Assembly: GCA_944391255.1 (NCBI GenBank)
Contig: CALXSW010000038.1
Location: 1 to 16,193, forward strand
Reading direction: 5' to 3'
DNA: 16,193 nucleotides
DNA from: an uncultured Clostridia bacterium
GTDB lineage: Bacteria > Bacillota > Clostridia > UBA1381
A program made the translations under genes and the position numbers. This document shows, piece by piece, positions 14,440 to 16,193 of the stretch (position 1 is its first letter; each line of letters begins with the position of its first letter). The notes beneath the pieces are model-generated. The model made no database searches. It was not told where the DNA came from and worked only from the letters and a program-made list of their open reading frames with translations.

Positions 14440-15188
14440 CGGCTGACGATAAGCTCTTAACAGCAAAAACAGAGGATCTCTTTAAGCTTTGCGATAAGTA
14501 TTGCGAGCCGAGGTTTTCTGATTTTCTTGACGGCGCGGAACAGAGGATAATAAAAGAAAATGTAGTGTTCCCGTTCGGGTATAATGTGATTACATACGGC
14601 GGATTTGACGAGAGCGAAAAAAAGATGATAGGCGTGTTCCCCGAATGGCAGGAGCCTGACACGGAAAGCTTTCCTATAGTATGCCTTAAAATAGAGGGCG
14701 GATTTTCAAAAAAGCTCACCCACCGCGATTATCTCGGCACTATAATGTCTTTGGGGATATCCTCGTCAAAGCTTGGCGATATAGTCGTTGATGACGGCTG
14801 CGCGTATGTTTTTGTACACAGCGATATTTCCGGATATGTCAGTGACAACATATCAAAAATAGGAAATCAGGGAGTCAAGATAAGCGTTATCGATGATACA
14901 GGAAATGTGGAGATAAAGAGAAATTATAAGACTATAGAGGCTGTATGCGCCTCCGGAAGGCTTGACGCCGTTGTAGGAGCCGCGGCAAATATGTCAAGAT
15001 CCGAGTCGGCGCGCATGATAGCCGCCGGGAAAATAAAGCTCAACCACAGAGAATGTCTTAAACCGTCAGAGGAAATAAGAACAGGCGATCTTTTATCGAT
15101 ACGCGGATACGGCAGATATATAGTTTCAGATTTCGGAAACGAAACGCGCAAAGGAAGAATACACATAACATTGAAAAAATATATTTAA
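14436..15188 (+). CDS. ylmH: YlmH-type RNA-binding protein with S4 domain
   Basis: A 250-residue protein. The N-terminal two thirds carry the YlmH-specific part, with Asp-Gly-Ala-Glu-Gln near 32-36, Pro-Phe-Gly-Tyr near 46-49 and the motif Leu-Thr-His-Arg-Asp-Tyr-Leu-Gly-Thr-Ile-Met-Ser-Leu-Gly at about 93-106. The C-terminal S4 RNA-binding domain (about 182-250) has Ser-Arg-Ser-Glu-Ser-Ala-Arg-Met-Ile and Gly-Lys-Ile-Lys-Leu-Asn. In B. subtilis YlmH binds the large ribosomal subunit and can act in rescue of stalled ribosomes in place of RqcP. The start codon overlaps the sepF stop (ATGA), the usual sepF-ylmH arrangement in Bacillota apart from a missing ylmG, which often lies between the two. 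Confidence 0.94.
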   Translation: MTADDKLLTAKTEDLFKLCDKYCEPRFSDFLDGAEQRIIKENVVFPFGYNVITYGGFDESEKKMIGVFPEWQEPDTESFPIVCLKIEGGFSKKLTHRDYLGTIMSLGISSSKLGDIVVDDGCAYVFVHSDISGYVSDNISKIGNQGVKISVIDDTGNVEIKRNYKTIEAVCASGRLDAVVGAAANMSRSESARMIAAGKIKLNHRECLKPSEEIRTGDLLSIRGYGRYIVSDFGNETRKGRIHITLKKYI

Positions 15189-15241
15189 AATGTCTTGCTA
15201 AAAAATTTTCACAATAAAATTTAATGAGCCGGAGGTAGAGT

Positions 15242-15679
15242 ATGTTAAAACCTATAGATATTCAGAATAAGGAGTTTTCAAGAAAGATCAACGGATATGA
15301 CCGCGATGAGGTTGATGACTTCTTAGATATCATCATTAAAAATTATGACGCTTTGTGCAAGGAAAATATGCGGCTTATGGATAAGGTTGATATGTTGAAC
15401 GAAAGCCTTGAAAGATATAAGCAGATGGAGGAAACTATGCACAAATCTGTTGAGCTTGCTCAGCAGACAGCTCAGGATATAAAGGATAACGCATCTGTTG
15501 AGGCTCAGGCGCTGATAAACAAGGCAAAGCTTGACGCGTCGCGTCTTGCGCGCCAGATAGATGAGGAGCATATAAGAAAGCATCAGGAAATGCTCAAGAT
15601 AAAAGAGGAGATAGACACATATAAGGCGAGAATACGCACTATTTGTGACAATCTCATAAAGACTATAGACGAGGCATGA
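15242..15679 (+). CDS. divIVA: DivIVA domain protein
   Basis: A 145-residue coiled-coil protein that recognises curved membrane and organises poles and septa. The N-terminal DivIVA domain (about 3-60) includes Ile-Asn-Gly-Tyr-Asp-Arg-Asp-Glu-Val-Asp-Asp-Phe-Leu-Asp at 16-29, and the rest (about 32-142) is a near-continuous coiled coil with a break near 78-90. At the membrane-contact pair of B. subtilis DivIVA (Phe17-Arg18) this protein has Ile16-Asn17. It is shorter than the 164-residue Bacillus protein at the C-terminus. GGAGG stands eight bases before the ATG. It follows ylmH after 53 AT-rich bases in which no convincing separate promoter was seen, and a terminator starts right after its stop. 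Confidence 0.95.
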   Translation: MLKPIDIQNKEFSRKINGYDRDEVDDFLDIIIKNYDALCKENMRLMDKVDMLNESLERYKQMEETMHKSVELAQQTAQDIKDNASVEAQALINKAKLDASRLARQIDEEHIRKHQEMLKIKEEIDTYKARIRTICDNLIKTIDEA

Positions 15680-15721
15680 AAAAAGCTGAGATCACGTATA
15701 ATATGCGGATCTCAGCTTTTT
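15680..15721. terminator. Bidirectional intrinsic terminator between divIVA and the transporter gene
   Basis: A perfect 14-bp stem (15680-15693 with 15708-15721) with A5 on one side and T5 on the other. It lies between convergent genes and can end both transcripts. Confidence 0.93.
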
Positions 15722-15732
15722 ATAATTGTAAA

Positions 15733-16193
15733 TCATAATTTGTTAAGCGATAATTTTTTCATCATCGGTATCAGCATACAGCCTATCGCGTTTCCTGTTA
15801 TGACGAGCAGGAAATAAAATGGCGCATCGTCAAGCCTGTGGCAGCGGCTTATAAAGAAATACGCCATGTCAGCGACACAGTGATTAAAGCCGCAGAGTAT
15901 GAAAACCATCACCGGAATAATAACAAGAAAAAGCGATGCCGGATAGTTGCCTGAGCTTTTTGAACGGGCAAATCCCTCAACAGCTGTGAACATTAGTATG
16001 CCGCAAAATATCGCAAGCACAATAATGCTTAACGGCGAGTCTGAAAATTTGGCGTCAATTATTGACGACGATTTTTCAGAAAACGCAGCTCCGAGTCTTG
16101 TCAGGTTCAGAAGTGTTCCACCTATGCACGCGCCTATGGCGTTGCCGAAAACGGTGAAAAGAACATCTATGATATATCGCGGCGGTCTTACAG
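15733..16193 (-). CDS. Formate/nitrite transporter family protein, C-terminal part (5' end outside window)
   Basis: The frame is open from the window's right edge to the TGA at 15733, about 152 residues, so an internal GTG at 16020 is not the true start. Hydrophobic segments alternate with short loops. Family signatures are Gly-Asn-Ala-Ile-Gly-Ala in the first visible helix, Leu-Ala-Ile-Phe-Cys-Gly-Ile-Leu-Met in the next, and Cys-Gly-Phe-Asn-His-Cys-Val-Ala-Asp-Met, equivalent to the Gly-Phe-Glu-His-Ser-Ile-Ala-Asn-Met region of FocA that supplies the central pore histidine. A final helix starts Gly-Asn-Ala-Ile-Gly. FNT proteins are pentameric channels for formate, nitrite, hydrosulfide or similar small anions; the substrate cannot be told here. 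It is convergent with divIVA. Confidence 0.88.
   Translation of the reverse strand, partial: VRPPRYIIDVLFTVFGNAIGACIGGTLLNLTRLGAAFSEKSSSIIDAKFSDSPLSIIVLAIFCGILMFTAVEGFARSKSSGNYPASLFLVIIPVMVFILCGFNHCVADMAYFFISRCHRLDDAPFYFLLVITGNAIGCMLIPMMKKLSLNKL

Overview
The window looks like a chromosomal segment of an endospore-forming member of the Clostridia, of moderate to low GC with very frequent ATA isoleucine codons. Four things point there: a GerAB/GerAC-type spore germination pair, a class A RNase P RNA (Bacilli carry the B type), a group B-like [FeFe] hydrogenase, and the Bacillota division cluster yggS-sepF-ylmH-divIVA. No prophage, insertion sequence, CRISPR array, tRNA or rRNA was seen.

Layout. 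(1) 1-2148, + strand: the 3' part of a GerAB-family germinant permease gene overlaps a GerAC-family lipoprotein gene. It ends at a strong terminator shared with the convergent metH. A perfect 16-bp parS (ParB-binding) palindrome lies inside the end of the gerAB-type gene. (2) 2153-5168, - strand: rnpB with its own consensus promoter, then about 180 nt of unexplained, fold-prone sequence, then a short cobalamin-dependent methionine synthase that has no reactivation domain. (3) 5207-9993, - strand: a probable six-gene operon from a strong promoter at 9965-9993. It runs mltG, a trmR/yrrM-type methyltransferase, a glycosyltransferase-like protein, a membrane-anchored protein of unknown function, a DUF2752 protein and a zinc-ribbon/TM2 protein. 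The mltG-yrrM pair matches the Bacillus order; the last four genes look like an uncharacterised envelope-associated set. (4) 10173-11785, + strand: a monocistronic [FeFe] hydrogenase with near-consensus promoter and terminator. (5) 11861-15721, + strand: a division/envelope operon of an HlyD-like membrane protein, yggS, sepF, ylmH and divIVA. (6) 15733 to the end, - strand: the C-terminal part of a formate/nitrite transporter, convergent with divIVA across a bidirectional terminator.

Most of the window is core housekeeping. The points most worth a second look are the exact parS site, the structured segment between rnpB and metH, and the unknown genes in the mltG operon. Several starts were revised from the longest possible ORF on the basis of ribosome binding sites: metH, mltG, trmR, the hydrogenase, the HlyD-like gene and yggS.
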